Source: Actinacidiphila paucisporea (GTDB lineage: Bacteria > Actinomycetota > Actinomycetes > Streptomycetales > Streptomycetaceae). From it: a stretch of DNA of 64,000 nucleotides. Where the stretch lies: positions 124,001 through 188,000 of the forward strand of contig NZ_FRBI01000012.1 in assembly GCF_900142575.1 (NCBI RefSeq), written 5' to 3'. A program made the translations under genes and the position numbers. This document shows positions 1 through 8,636 of this stretch, piece after piece. The stretch's first letter is position 1. Every line of letters begins with the position of its first letter. The notes under the pieces are model-generated. The model was not told where the DNA came from, did not search any database, and saw nothing but the letters and a program-made list of their open reading frames with translations.

Positions 1-36
1 GAGTCCTGGACCCCCGACCAATGAGGCCCCCCGAGC

Positions 37-155
37 CAATCAAGCCCGTCCGGCAATCCCAACCGCCCGAGCCGATTCAGCCCGTCCGGCGATTGAGGGC
101 ACCCGGGCAGGTGAACGCGCGACCCGAGCAATCGCAGCCCGTCCGGCGATTGAGG
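37..155. repeat. Streptomyces-type short interspersed repeat, three copies
   Basis: The element GCCCGTCCGG(C)GATTGAGG occurs at about 43-60 (degenerate), 73-97 and 129-155, separated by short spacers. From memory, this element is abundant between genes in many Streptomyces genomes. Here it lies in the 5' region of iolC and stays in frame, so it can be misread as an Arg/Pro/Gln-rich N-terminus of that protein. Confidence 0.75.
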
Positions 156-1241
156 ACACAAGGGCGGGCGGGCGGGGAAGAACCCGCGGGCGCCCCGTAC
201 GACGTCGTCACGCTCGGCCGGGTCGGCGTCGACCTCTACCCCGAGCAGAGCGGCATCGGCCTCGCCGAAGTCCGCAGCTTCGCGAAATACCTCGGCGGCA
301 CCGCCGGAAACGTCGCGGTGGCGGCTGCCCGCCTCGGCCTGAGCACGGCGGTGCTCAGCGCCGTCGGCCCCGACCCCTTCGGCGACTTCGTGCGCACCGC
401 CCTCACCGCCTTCGGCGTGGACACGCGCCTGCTCGCGACCGTGCCGGGCACCCAGACCCCGGTGGTCTTCTGCGAGTTGTTCCCGCCCGACGACTTCCCG
501 ATCCACTTCTACCGCCGCCCCGTCGCGCCCGACGAGTGCCTGACCCCCGACCACCTGCCGGCGGCGGTCCGCACCGCCCGCGCCCTGTGGATCACCGGTT
601 CCGCGCTGGCCGTGGAGCCGACCCGCTCCACGGTCTTCGCCGCGCTGGAGGCGCGGGCCGGCGGCGAGGTCTGGTTCGACCTGGACTGGCGGCCCGGTTT
701 CTGGGCGGACCCCGCCGAGGCCCCGGCGCTGTACGCCCGCGCGCTGGCCTACGCGACGCTCGCGGTCGGCAACCGGGCCGAGGTCGAGGTCGCGGTGGGC
801 AGCGCGGACCCCGAGACGGCGGCCGGGCTGCTGCTGCGGCGGGGGGTGCGTACGGCGGTGGTCAAGCAGGGCCCGGCGGGCGCCCTGGTCCGTACGGCCG
901 GGGAGAGTTACGTGGCGCCGCCGATGCCGGTGAAGGTCGTCAACGGCCTGGGCGCCGGCGACGCCTTCGGCGGCGCCCTGTGCGCGGGCCTGATCGCGGG
1001 CGACCCGCTGCCCGAGGTGCTGCGGGCGGCCAACGCGGCGGGCGCGATCGTCGCCTCCCGGCTGGCGTGCGCCGACGCGATGCCCACCAGGGCGGAGATC
1101 GACGCGATGCTGCACGAGCGGAGCGCCCCGGGCGGCGGTACGGGCGCGGCCCCACGGCTCGCGGAGGACCGCGCCCCGGGGCCGGACGCGGACCCGTCGG
1201 ACGGAACCTCCGACCCGCACCCGGGAGTTGACCTCGTATGA
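111..1241 (+). CDS. iolC: 5-dehydro-2-deoxygluconokinase (IolC)
   Basis: PfkB/ribokinase-family sugar kinase that phosphorylates 5-dehydro-2-deoxygluconate in myo-inositol breakdown. The conserved part begins at YDVVTLGRVGVDLYP near base 196. The PfkB signatures follow: KYLGGTAGNVAVAAARLG near the N-terminus and VNGLGAGDAFGGAL near the C-terminus, with the catalytic Asp in GAGD. The stop overlaps the iolB start (ATGA), so iolC-iolB-iolD is one operon. The start is unsure: no ATG or GTG lies between base 153 and the conserved domain. GTG 111 is used here; ATG 21 and TTG 150 are alternatives, and the upstream codons run through interspersed repeats that are probably not coding. The last ~40 residues are Pro/Gly/Asp-rich and outside the fold. 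Confidence 0.9.
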   Translation: MNARPEQSQPVRRLRTQGRAGGEEPAGAPYDVVTLGRVGVDLYPEQSGIGLAEVRSFAKYLGGTAGNVAVAAARLGLSTAVLSAVGPDPFGDFVRTALTAFGVDTRLLATVPGTQTPVVFCELFPPDDFPIHFYRRPVAPDECLTPDHLPAAVRTARALWITGSALAVEPTRSTVFAALEARAGGEVWFDLDWRPGFWADPAEAPALYARALAYATLAVGNRAEVEVAVGSADPETAAGLLLRRGVRTAVVKQGPAGALVRTAGESYVAPPMPVKVVNGLGAGDAFGGALCAGLIAGDPLPEVLRAANAAGAIVASRLACADAMPTRAEIDAMLHERSAPGGGTGAAPRLAEDRAPGPDADPSDGTSDPHPGVDLV

Positions 1242-2110
1242 CGCACCTTCCCGCGGGCCGCGGCGCCCGGGACGGCTACGACCTGTGGATCGACCCGGCG
1301 TCGGCCGGCTGGACGTATTCGGCGCTGCGGGTGCTGACCCTGGAGCCGGGCGGGCAGCGGGAGTTCGGGACCGGGGACAGCGAGTGGATCGTGCTGCCGC
1401 TGGCCGGGGCGTGCACGGTGCTGGTCGACGGCGAGGCCTTCGCCCTGCACGGCCGCGCCGACGTCTTCTCCGGGGTGACGGACTTCGGGTATCTGCCGCG
1501 TGACGCGCAGGCGGTGGTCGCCTCGGCGGCCGGCGGCCGCTTCGCACTGGCCGGCGCCCGCTGCTCGCGCCGGCTGCCCGCGCGCTACGGCCCGGCGTCC
1601 GGCGTGCCGGTGGAACTGCGCGGCGCGGGCGGCGCGAGCCGCCAGGTGAACAACTTCGCCGCGGCCGGGGTCTTCGCGTGCGACCGGCTGATCGCGGTGG
1701 AGGTGCTGACGCCCGGCGGCAACTGGTCGTCCTTCCCGCCGCACAAGCACGACGAGGCGGGACCGCACGAGTCGCAGCTCGAAGAGGTCTACTACTACGA
1801 ACTGGCCGGCGGTCCGGCCGCGTTGGGCTACCAGCGGGTCTACCCCTCCCCGCATGGCTCCACGGACGTGCTGGCCGAGGTCCGCTCGGGCGACGCCGTG
1901 CTGATCCCGGACGGCTGGCACGGACCGAGCATGGCCGTGCCCGGCTACGACATGTACTACCTCAACGTCATGGCGGGGCCGGGCCCTTCGCGGTCCTGGC
2001 TGATCACCGACGACCCGGCGCACGCCTGGGTGCGGGCCGGCTGGGAGGGCCAATGCCCCGACCCTCGGCTGCCGTTGTACGAGGCCCCGGCACGGGAGGA
2101 CGGCTCATGA
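1238..2110 (+). CDS. iolB: 5-deoxy-glucuronate isomerase (IolB)
   Basis: Bicupin isomerase that converts 5-deoxy-glucuronate to 5-dehydro-2-deoxygluconate, the substrate of IolC. At 290 residues it has the usual family length. The metal-binding cupin motif HKHDE...ESQLEEVYYYEL is visible near residues 168-188, and the family hallmark GDAVLIPDGWHGPSMAVPGY follows near 225. It starts within the last codons of iolC (ATGA) and its stop overlaps the iolD start (ATGA), so translation of all three is coupled. Confidence 0.95.
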   Translation: MTHLPAGRGARDGYDLWIDPASAGWTYSALRVLTLEPGGQREFGTGDSEWIVLPLAGACTVLVDGEAFALHGRADVFSGVTDFGYLPRDAQAVVASAAGGRFALAGARCSRRLPARYGPASGVPVELRGAGGASRQVNNFAAAGVFACDRLIAVEVLTPGGNWSSFPPHKHDEAGPHESQLEEVYYYELAGGPAALGYQRVYPSPHGSTDVLAEVRSGDAVLIPDGWHGPSMAVPGYDMYYLNVMAGPGPSRSWLITDDPAHAWVRAGWEGQCPDPRLPLYEAPAREDGS

Positions 2111-3957
2111 GGCTCACCGTCGCGCAGGCACTGGTGCGCTTCCTGTCGGTGCAGTTCACCGAGCGGGACGGGGTGCGGCACCGCACGGTCGCCGGGATGT
2201 GGGGCATCTTCGGCCACGGCAACGTCGCCGGCGTCGGCCAGGCGCTGCTGGAGGCGGGCCCGGAGGCGATGCCCTTCCACCAGGGCCGCAACGAGCAGGC
2301 CATGGTGCACGCCGCGGTCGGCTACGCCCGTATGAAGCACCGCCTGTCCACGCTTGCCTGCACCACCTCGATCGGCCCCGGCGCGACGAACCTGGTCACC
2401 GGCGCGGCCCTGGCCACCGTCAACCGGGTGCCGGTGCTGCTGCTGCCCGGCGACGTCTTCGCGACCAGGCCCGCCGACCCGGTGCTCCAGCAGCTCGAAG
2501 TGCCGTGGGCCTACGACGTGTCGGTCAACGACGCGCTGCGTCCGGTGTCCCGCTACTTCGACCGGATCTGGCGGCCCGAGATGCTGCCGGCCTCGCTGCT
2601 CCAGGCGATGCGGGTGCTGACCGACCCGGTGGACACCGGTGCGGTCACGCTGGCGCTGCCGCAGGACGTGCAGGCCGAAGGCCACGACTGGCCCGACGAG
2701 CTGTTCCGCGAGCGGGTCTGGCACGTGCGGCGGCCGCTGCCGGACGCGGCGGCGCTGGCCGAGGGCGCGGCGCTGCTGCGGTCGGCCCGGCGCCCGCTGA
2801 TCGTGGCGGGCGGCGGGGTGCGCCATTCCGAAGCGGCCCCCGCACTCGCCCGGTTCGCGGCCGCGAGCGGCATTCCGGTGGCGGAGACGCAGGCCGGGAA
2901 GGGGTCGCTGCGCTGGGACCACCCGCAGGCGCTGGGCGCGATCGGCCACACCGGTACGGCGCCGGCGGACGCGGCCGCGCGGGAGGCCGACGTGGTGCTC
3001 GGCGTCGGCACCCGCTGGACGGACTTCACGACGGCTTCCGGCTCGCTCTTCGCACCGGACGCGCGCTTCGTCAACCTCAACGCGGCCTCCTTCGACGGCC
3101 ACAAGATGGCGGGCCTGGCACTGGTGGGCGACGCGCGCGCCGGACTGAGCGCCCTGGAAGCCGAGTTGGCGGACTTCCGCGCGCCGGAGCGGACTTACGG
3201 CGTGGACGAGTGGCGGGCGCGTACGGACGCGGTCTTCGGCGGGGGCGACGACGGGCCGTGGCCGCCCTCGCAGGGCGAGGTGATCGGCGCGCTGGACGCG
3301 GTGCTCGGCGACCGCGACGTGCTGATCAACGCGGCCGGGTCGATGCCGGGTGACCTGCACAAGCTGTGGCGGTCCCGGGACCCGGAGCAATATCACGTCG
3401 AGTACGGATACTCCTGCATGGGTTACGAGATCCCCGCCGCCATCGGCGTGCGGCTCGCCGCCCCCGACCGCGAGGTCTTCGCGCTGGTCGGCGACGGTAC
3501 GTACCTGATGCTGCCGACCGAGATCGTCACCGCCGTGCAGGAGGGCATCCCGGTCAACCTGGTGATCGTCCAGAACCACGGCTACGCCTCGATCGGCGGC
3601 CTGTCGGCGCAGGTCGGCGCGGAGGGCTTCGCGACGGCCTACCGATTCCCGGGCGCGGGCGGCGACTTCACGGGAGCGCCGCTCCCGGTCGACCTGGCGG
3701 CGAACGCGGCCAGCCTCGGCCTTGAGGTCTTCACCCCGGGCAGCGCCCCGGAACTGCGTACGGCACTGGCCGCCGCTCGCACCTCACCCCGCCCGACCGC
3801 GGTCTACGTCGAAACGGCCCCGACCCGTCCGGCGCCTCCCGCCGAAGCCTGGTGGGACGTCCCGGTCGCCGAGATCTCCACCCGCCCGGCCACCCGCACG
3901 GCCCGCACCGCCTACGAGGCTGCCCGCCCGGCACCGGGAGCCCGCCCCAGGCTGTGA
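2107..3957 (+). CDS. iolD: 3D-(3,5/4)-trihydroxycyclohexane-1,2-dione hydrolase (IolD)
   Basis: ThDP-dependent ring-opening hydrolase (616 residues) producing 5-deoxy-glucuronate for IolB. The N-terminal ThDP domain holds GIFGHGNVAGVGQAL and the catalytic Glu in the FHQGRNEQAMVHAAVGYAR region. The C-terminal domain has the ThDP-binding stretch starting GDGTYLMLPTE. The ATG overlaps the iolB stop. The remaining catabolic genes (iolA, iolE, iolG, iolJ) are not in the window, so the pathway must continue elsewhere. The tail after residue ~590 is Thr/Ala/Pro-rich. Confidence 0.95.
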   Translation: MRLTVAQALVRFLSVQFTERDGVRHRTVAGMWGIFGHGNVAGVGQALLEAGPEAMPFHQGRNEQAMVHAAVGYARMKHRLSTLACTTSIGPGATNLVTGAALATVNRVPVLLLPGDVFATRPADPVLQQLEVPWAYDVSVNDALRPVSRYFDRIWRPEMLPASLLQAMRVLTDPVDTGAVTLALPQDVQAEGHDWPDELFRERVWHVRRPLPDAAALAEGAALLRSARRPLIVAGGGVRHSEAAPALARFAAASGIPVAETQAGKGSLRWDHPQALGAIGHTGTAPADAAAREADVVLGVGTRWTDFTTASGSLFAPDARFVNLNAASFDGHKMAGLALVGDARAGLSALEAELADFRAPERTYGVDEWRARTDAVFGGGDDGPWPPSQGEVIGALDAVLGDRDVLINAAGSMPGDLHKLWRSRDPEQYHVEYGYSCMGYEIPAAIGVRLAAPDREVFALVGDGTYLMLPTEIVTAVQEGIPVNLVIVQNHGYASIGGLSAQVGAEGFATAYRFPGAGGDFTGAPLPVDLAANAASLGLEVFTPGSAPELRTALAAARTSPRPTAVYVETAPTRPAPPAEAWWDVPVAEISTRPATRTARTAYEAARPAPGARPRL

Positions 3958-3968
3958 CGCTTGTCACA
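3953..3968 (+). terminator. short hairpin at iolD stop
   Basis: TGTGAC-GCTT-GTCACA is a perfect 6-bp stem overlapping the iolD stop codon. There is no U tract. It could be a weak terminator or a chance palindrome. Confidence 0.3.
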
Positions 3969-4338
3969 CCCCGTCGACGCCGGCGCCTTCCCGCCATGGA
4001 CGCGCGTAGCCCGGCACCGCCCGGCGGGTTCCGTTTCCGAGAGCGCTCTCAGACACATGCGGACCGCACCCTCCGGGCGGGCCGTTCCGTTTGCCGAAAA
4101 GGTTTCGCGCTTCCTTCCCGGCCTCATCAGGCTGTGATCTGCGTCACCACTTCCTACTGGTTCCATTTTGAAGCGGACAGTGGCCATGATCTCCACGTCG
4201 CAGTTCCGGATGCCTGAAAGAGCCGAAGAGAAGACGTCTTACGTGGGACAACGCGAGTTGGCCGACATTTCTGTGCATCGGCACTGCGATGAATCCATTT
4301 TGAGCTGCATAGGATCTGTACGGACGGAGAACCACCCC
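3969..4338. other. non-coding gap with a possible promoter
   Basis: About 370 bases without a convincing gene. The DNA is less GC-rich than its surroundings. A -10-like TAGGAT lies at 4310-4315, about 24 bases upstream of the next start codon, but no clear -35 is seen. Nothing else is recognised. Confidence 0.35.
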
Positions 4339-4800
4339 ATGTTGAATCGTCGTATGGCAAGCGTCCTGGTGGGTGCGGCCGCGGTGATGGCCCCCGTCGC
4401 GATCACCGCGCCGGCCCAGGCGGCCCCCGTACCCCACCTCGTCCGGCCGATGGCCAGCCACGATCAAATCGGTTCCAAGGGCACCGACCCGCGGTGTTCG
4501 GCGACCACCTGGAAGGTGTGCCTCTTCGCCGGCCCCAGCACCGGCACCGGCTACGCGTACTGGCACACCAACTCGGCGCAGAAGTCTCTGGCGAACTACT
4601 ACTTCGCACAGGGCACCGGCACCAACCAGAACACCAACGTGCAGAACTGGGCGCAGGCCATCTCGTGCACCAACGACGCGGTGAGCTGCACCGTCTGGTC
4701 CGGGGCGACCTACACCGGCAACTCGGACGCCATCGCCAACGCCAGCGTCGGCATCCTCAACTACACGAGCAAGCACGCCGCTTCACTCTCGGTGAGCTGA
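4339..4800 (+). CDS. small secreted protein with crystallin/I36-like core
   Basis: The 153-residue product starts with a Sec signal peptide (MLNRRMASVLVGAAAVMAP... with a likely cleavage after AQA near residue 28). The mature part has four Cys (CSATTWKVC, ISC, VSC) and a stretch VCLFAGPSTGTGYAYW. This resembles the beta/gamma-crystallin-type repeat of peptidase inhibitor I36 proteins, which are common in Streptomyces; the assignment is tentative. A ribosome site GGAGAA lies 9 bases before the ATG. The product is predicted to be exported and disulphide-bonded. No function can be named with confidence. Confidence 0.7.
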   Translation: MLNRRMASVLVGAAAVMAPVAITAPAQAAPVPHLVRPMASHDQIGSKGTDPRCSATTWKVCLFAGPSTGTGYAYWHTNSAQKSLANYYFAQGTGTNQNTNVQNWAQAISCTNDAVSCTVWSGATYTGNSDAIANASVGILNYTSKHAASLSVS

Positions 4801-4895
4801 CCCACCCGTCGGACGGACCGATCCCTGGATGTGGTGCCCGGCGAAGTGTCGGGCACCACACGCCCATACAGCACCATCTGCACGGAGGCATGCGC

Positions 4896-5885
4896 ATGCG
4901 GCACCGCTGGTCCCCATGGACGCACCGGACGGCCGGGCTGGCGGTGGTCGCGGTGCTGCTCGGCGCGGCAGCAGGCTGCGGGTCCGGATCGGGTCCGGGC
5001 CCCACCGCAGGCGCGGGCCGCACGGCGGCGGACTTCGCCACTCTGCACGGCGGCCCGGCACACGACCAGTTGGCACTGCCCGTCGACGCGTACGCCTACA
5101 CGGTCGCCGAGCGCGACCAACTCGCGCTGGCCCGCAGCGTGACGACTGGCGAGTGCCTGCGACAGTTCGGTTACGCCTACGACTTCACCGCCGACAAGGC
5201 GGAGAACGCGCTGGTGGCGCGCAGGGACCTGATGGACTTCGGGCTCTACGGCAACAAGCGCCGCTACAACGTGACCGACCCGGCCGTCGCCGCCGCCTAT
5301 GGCTACCATCTGGTCTCCACGGTGACAGGCGTCGAGAAGGCCGCCGGCAGCGACCGGCACGGCCTCGGCGACCGCAGTGCGGCCGAGGACGTCGTCCTGA
5401 CCGGCAACGACCCCGCCGGCACGGTCGTCTCCCGCACGCCCGCCGGCCGGCCGATACCCGCCGGCGGCTGCGCCGGGCAGGGCAACGGCGCCTTCACCAA
5501 CAGGGACGGTACGATCGGCGACCCGGCCACCATCACAGGCCTGCGCAGCGCGTCCTTCGACCGGTCGGAGCACGACCCGAAGGTCACCTCGGCGCTGCGC
5601 GCCTGGTCCGCCTGCCTGCTGGCGAAAGGCCGCCGCTACGCGAGCCCGCTGGACGACCCGGGCTTCGACATCGAGTCCCGGACCGTCTCCCCGGCCGAGG
5701 CCGCCGCCGCCCGCGCGGACGTCGCCTGCAAGCAGCAGACGCACCTGACCGACACCTGGCTGGCGTCGGAGGTCACCTACCAGCGGCAGTGGATCGCCGC
5801 CCACCCCGCCGACTTCCGGGCGGCGACGGCGGAGCACGACGCCACGATGAAGCGCGTCGTACAGGTCATCGCCGCCGCCCGCTGA
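4896..5885 (+). CDS. putative lipoprotein of unknown function
   Basis: A 329-residue protein with an Arg/His n-region, a hydrophobic stretch and a lipobox-like AAAGC near residue 28, so it is predicted to be lipid-anchored outside the membrane. GGAGG at 4884-4888 fits the ATG at 4896 better than the ATG at 4890. The mature region contains several spaced Cys (TTGECLRQFGYAYDF, GGCAGQG, WSACLLAKG, DVACKQQTH). This pattern occurs in uncharacterised actinobacterial lipoproteins. I do not recognise an enzyme motif. Confidence 0.75.
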   Translation: MRHRWSPWTHRTAGLAVVAVLLGAAAGCGSGSGPGPTAGAGRTAADFATLHGGPAHDQLALPVDAYAYTVAERDQLALARSVTTGECLRQFGYAYDFTADKAENALVARRDLMDFGLYGNKRRYNVTDPAVAAAYGYHLVSTVTGVEKAAGSDRHGLGDRSAAEDVVLTGNDPAGTVVSRTPAGRPIPAGGCAGQGNGAFTNRDGTIGDPATITGLRSASFDRSEHDPKVTSALRAWSACLLAKGRRYASPLDDPGFDIESRTVSPAEAAAARADVACKQQTHLTDTWLASEVTYQRQWIAAHPADFRAATAEHDATMKRVVQVIAAAR

Positions 5886-5898
5886 CCCGCTCCCCCAC

Positions 5899-6471
5899 TC
5901 AGTCCTCCGGCTTCTCCGCCGCGCCGAAGTCCACGTCGGCGGTGCTGACCGTGCCGGCGGTGCGACCGGGGGCGGACTGGAAGCGCCAGTAGAGGTTGGT
6001 GTGCGAGATGACCTGGGCCGGCGGCGGGGCGCCGTAGGGGGTCAGGTCCTCGGTCGTGTGGGCGTCCTCGACCAGCGTCACGTCGTAGCCGCGGGTGAGG
6101 GCGCCGTGCAGCGTCGACCGGATGCACGCGTCGGTCTGGGCGCCCGCGACGAGCAGCCGGCCGACGCCGTGTCCGGCGAGGACGGACTCCAGCTCGGTCG
6201 CCTCGAAGGAGTCGCCGTAGGCCTTCTGCACCAGCGCCTCCGTCTCCTCCCGCACCAGCTCGGGCACATATCGCCAGCTGTCCGTGCCGGTGACCAGCTC
6301 GTCGCTGTTGTGCTGGACCCACACGACGGGCGCGCCCCCGGTCCGTGCCCTGTCCACGAGCGTGCCGATGTTCGCCACGACGGCGTCCCGGTCGTGTGCC
6401 TGGTCCACGACGCCGTTCTGCACGTCGATCACGAGCAGGGCGGTGTTCGGTCGATTCTCCAACGTGGTCAT
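5899..6471 (-). CDS. isochorismatase-family cysteine hydrolase
   Basis: A 190-residue protein of the isochorismatase/nicotinamidase fold. The catalytic triad can be read as Asp in LLVIDVQNG, Lys in ALVQKAYGDSF and Cys in GAQTDACIRST. The last motif also carries the usual family cis-peptide environment. The substrate cannot be told from sequence; stand-alone members hydrolyse various amides or isochorismate. It is transcribed alone, convergent with the lipoprotein gene. Confidence 0.88.
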   Translation of the reverse strand: MTTLENRPNTALLVIDVQNGVVDQAHDRDAVVANIGTLVDRARTGGAPVVWVQHNSDELVTGTDSWRYVPELVREETEALVQKAYGDSFEATELESVLAGHGVGRLLVAGAQTDACIRSTLHGALTRGYDVTLVEDAHTTEDLTPYGAPPPAQVISHTNLYWRFQSAPGRTAGTVSTADVDFGAAEKPED

Positions 6472-6699
6472 GCTCAGTGCCTCCGTGCGCGTACGGTTCC
6501 TGGTCCTGCCGACCCTACGACCGGCCACTGACATCGCCCTCGGCCTGGGGGAATCCGTCCGGGTCGGCGGCGCCCCTGGCGCGGAGCACCGCGTCGTCAT
6601 GGCCGCGGACCGCGTCGAGGAAGGGGAAGTCCGCCGGTCGTACGGCGAAGTTGGCGACCGGCGCCACCGCGGCCGGGCTCGCGGCCTGCGCGACGTGCA

Positions 6700-7011
6700 C
6701 GACGTGCTCGCCGGGGCGCCCGGCTTCGTCGTGCCGGAGCGGATCGGCGGGGTCGAAGCGGGCGGCGCGGGCGACCTCTTCTCGCTGGTCGTGACGCTCT
6801 ACCAGGCGCTGGAGGGCAGGCCGCCCTTCGACCCCGCGGACCCCGAGTCGGTGGTCGACGAGCCCGTGCCGCCGCGCCGCGCGGGCCGGCTTGCACCGCT
6901 GATCACGCGGCTGCCGGCCACCACGCGGTGGCGTACAGCGGGGACGGCACGAGGGTCGCCGCCGCGGACGGCATGACGGTCCGTACCTGGCGCGTCCCGC
7001 CCCGCCGCTGA
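6700..7011 (+). pseudogene. relic of a Ser/Thr kinase-WD40 gene
   Basis: One frame (about 6700-6905) encodes GAPGFVVPERIGG...GDLFSLVVTLYQALEGRPPF, which matches the activation-segment APE motif and the F-helix region of PknB-type kinases (normally GTPGYLAPE...DLFSLGVTLY). A different frame (6913-7011) encodes HAVAYSGDGTRVAAADG...TVRTWRV, a single terminal WD40 blade ending in a stop. There is no N-lobe, no catalytic loop and no intervening repeats. I infer a decayed gene for a kinase-WD40 fusion, with a large internal deletion and a frameshift. Confidence 0.7.
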
Positions 7012-7024
7012 GCCGGCCCCGTCC

Positions 7025-7246
7025 TCAGCGCCCGAAGCGGCCCGCCTTCACGTCGGCGAGGAACGCGGTCCAGGCTGCGGCCGGGAAGACCAGGGCCGGG
7101 CCCTGGGGGTCCTTGCTGTCACGCACCGGCATCACACCCGGGACACCGTCCGCGACCTCGACGCAACTGCCGTTGTCCCCACCGCTGAAACTCGACTTGC
7201 GCCACGTCGTCAACGCGGACGCATCAGGGATGTACCGAGAGGTCAT
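7025..7246 (-). CDS. DUF397 small protein
   Basis: A 73-residue DUF397 protein with the usual TTWRKSSFSGGDNGSCVEVADG start, central VRDSKDPQGPALVF and a C-terminal AWTAFLADVKAG. In Streptomyces these are encoded immediately after XRE/DUF5753 regulators. Here its start lies 23 bases inside the upstream regulator gene. BldB and WhiJ-associated proteins belong to this general system; the exact partner activity of this copy is unknown. Confidence 0.95.
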   Translation of the reverse strand: MTSRYIPDASALTTWRKSSFSGGDNGSCVEVADGVPGVMPVRDSKDPQGPALVFPAAAWTAFLADVKAGRFGR

Positions 7247-8069
7247 GGCGGTCGTACTCCTTAGCCACCGATTCGATCACGCCGAGGGACGCCTCGGGCG
7301 AGAGCCCCGCGGCCTTGGCAAGATCGTAGGCGTCCCGGTACGCACGCACCCTAGCCGGGTCATCGATGAACGCGCCGGTGTACAGGCCCTCGACGTAAGC
7401 GGCGTCGGGCTCGTCCTCGAAGCACATCAGCGACATCATGCTCATCATCGTGGCGTGAGCACCCGCCGAGTGTGGCACGACCTGTACCAGCACCCGCCCT
7501 GAGCGCCCCAGTTCGAAGATATGCCGGAGTTGCTCTGCCATGACGGCCGGGCCGCCAACAACCAAGCGCAGAACGGTCTCGCTGAGGATCACCCACACCG
7601 CCGGGCCGTTGGAAGCGCTGAGGATTCTGGCGCGCACGAGCCGGTTGACGACCAGCTTGTCAACCTCCTCCCGCACGTAGTTCGCATGCTGCGCCTCGAA
7701 CAGCGCGCGGGCGTAGCCACCGATCTGGAGCAGCCCGGGAACCAGCGAGACCGCGTACTCGTAGATCGCGATGGCTCGCGTCTCGGCGTCGGCCGCCTCC
7801 GTGAAGTGCTCGGCATACCGCCTGCCTTCAAGGGTGGGCAGGAAGCGCGTGAAGAAGCCGTCCGTCCCGAGGGTCCTGTCCAGGCGCTTCGCGTCGTCGC
7901 GTCGCGGTTTGCGGCGGCCGGCCTCGATGTGGGCGATCATCGACGGCGACAGGATCACCGCCTCACCGAGTGCGAGCTGGGTGAGCCCTGCTGCCTCGCG
8001 GCGGACTCTCAGCTCCTCTCCGTACATGACCCTCGGGTCGGAACTGTTACTGCGCGACGGGTCCGTCAC
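7224..8069 (-). CDS. XRE-family regulator with DUF5753 domain
   Basis: A 281-residue WhiJ-like regulator. The N-terminal helix-turn-helix (residues ~15-70) includes LRVRREAAGLTQLALGEAV and MIAHIEAGRRKPRRDDAKRLD. The DUF5753 domain follows (ARAIAIYEYAVSLVPGLLQIGGYARALF...). GTG 8069 is chosen because GAGGGGAG sits just upstream of it; an in-frame ATG lies 27 bases earlier. It overlaps the DUF397 gene and diverges from an ATP-binding protein gene, the standard Streptomyces trio. Confidence 0.93.
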   Translation of the reverse strand: MTDPSRSNSSDPRVMYGEELRVRREAAGLTQLALGEAVILSPSMIAHIEAGRRKPRRDDAKRLDRTLGTDGFFTRFLPTLEGRRYAEHFTEAADAETRAIAIYEYAVSLVPGLLQIGGYARALFEAQHANYVREEVDKLVVNRLVRARILSASNGPAVWVILSETVLRLVVGGPAVMAEQLRHIFELGRSGRVLVQVVPHSAGAHATMMSMMSLMCFEDEPDAAYVEGLYTGAFIDDPARVRAYRDAYDLAKAAGLSPEASLGVIESVAKEYDRHDLSVHP

Positions 8070-8195
8070 CGGACATCTCCCCTCGTTGACAGGCACGTTG
8101 GAGGGCTCGGCCTCCTGTCAAGGCTATCCCCGGCCACGCCACTGTGTGCGTAGTTCGGCACACAGAGTGCCGTTAGTACGCGCGGAGGCTCAGCC

Positions 8196-8636
8196 ATGGA
8201 ACCGTTCACGACCGACCGTCAGGTCACCGTCACTGTCCCCGTCGAGACCGGCCCCGAGCCGGTGGTGGCCCGGTGGCCGCTCAGTGGGCGGTCCGTCGGG
8301 CGGGCGCGGCGCGAGCTGCGGGGCACGCTCAGCGCGTGGGGGCTCGACCACCTCGCCGAACCGGCGGAGCTGGTCCTCAGCGAGCTGCTGGGGAACGCCG
8401 TCCGGCACGCCCGCACGCCGGCGGGGCGCCTGGTCGAGACGCGCTACGAGCGGATGCCCGAAGGCGTCCGCATCGAGGTGCACGACGCAAACGACGGGTT
8501 GCCGCAGATGCGGCGCGCCGCGGACGACGACGAGGGCGGCCGCGGGCTCGCCCTCGTGGACGCGCTCACCGGGCGCCGGTGGGGGGTCAGTTCACGCGAG
8601 GGCGTGGGGAAGCTCGTCTGGGCGCTGGTCGGTTGA
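8196..8636 (+). CDS. RsbW-like ATP-binding protein (HATPase_c_2)
   Basis: A 146-residue anti-sigma-factor-type GHKL ATPase. The N box is ELVLSELLGNAVRHAR (residues ~65-80) and the G boxes are VHDANDGLPQMR and DEGGRGLALVDALTGRWG-like. Such proteins partner with XRE/DUF397 pairs or act as anti-sigma kinases. It diverges from the XRE gene, leaving a 126-base shared promoter region. Its last 45 bases overlap the end of the convergent deformylase gene. Confidence 0.92.
   Translation: MEPFTTDRQVTVTVPVETGPEPVVARWPLSGRSVGRARRELRGTLSAWGLDHLAEPAELVLSELLGNAVRHARTPAGRLVETRYERMPEGVRIEVHDANDGLPQMRRAADDDEGGRGLALVDALTGRRWGVSSREGVGKLVWALVG

Noticed and set aside
6515..6700. Small leftward frame beginning MHVAQAAS
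   Set aside because: No ribosome site or recognisable domain; it overlaps the area of the decayed kinase gene.
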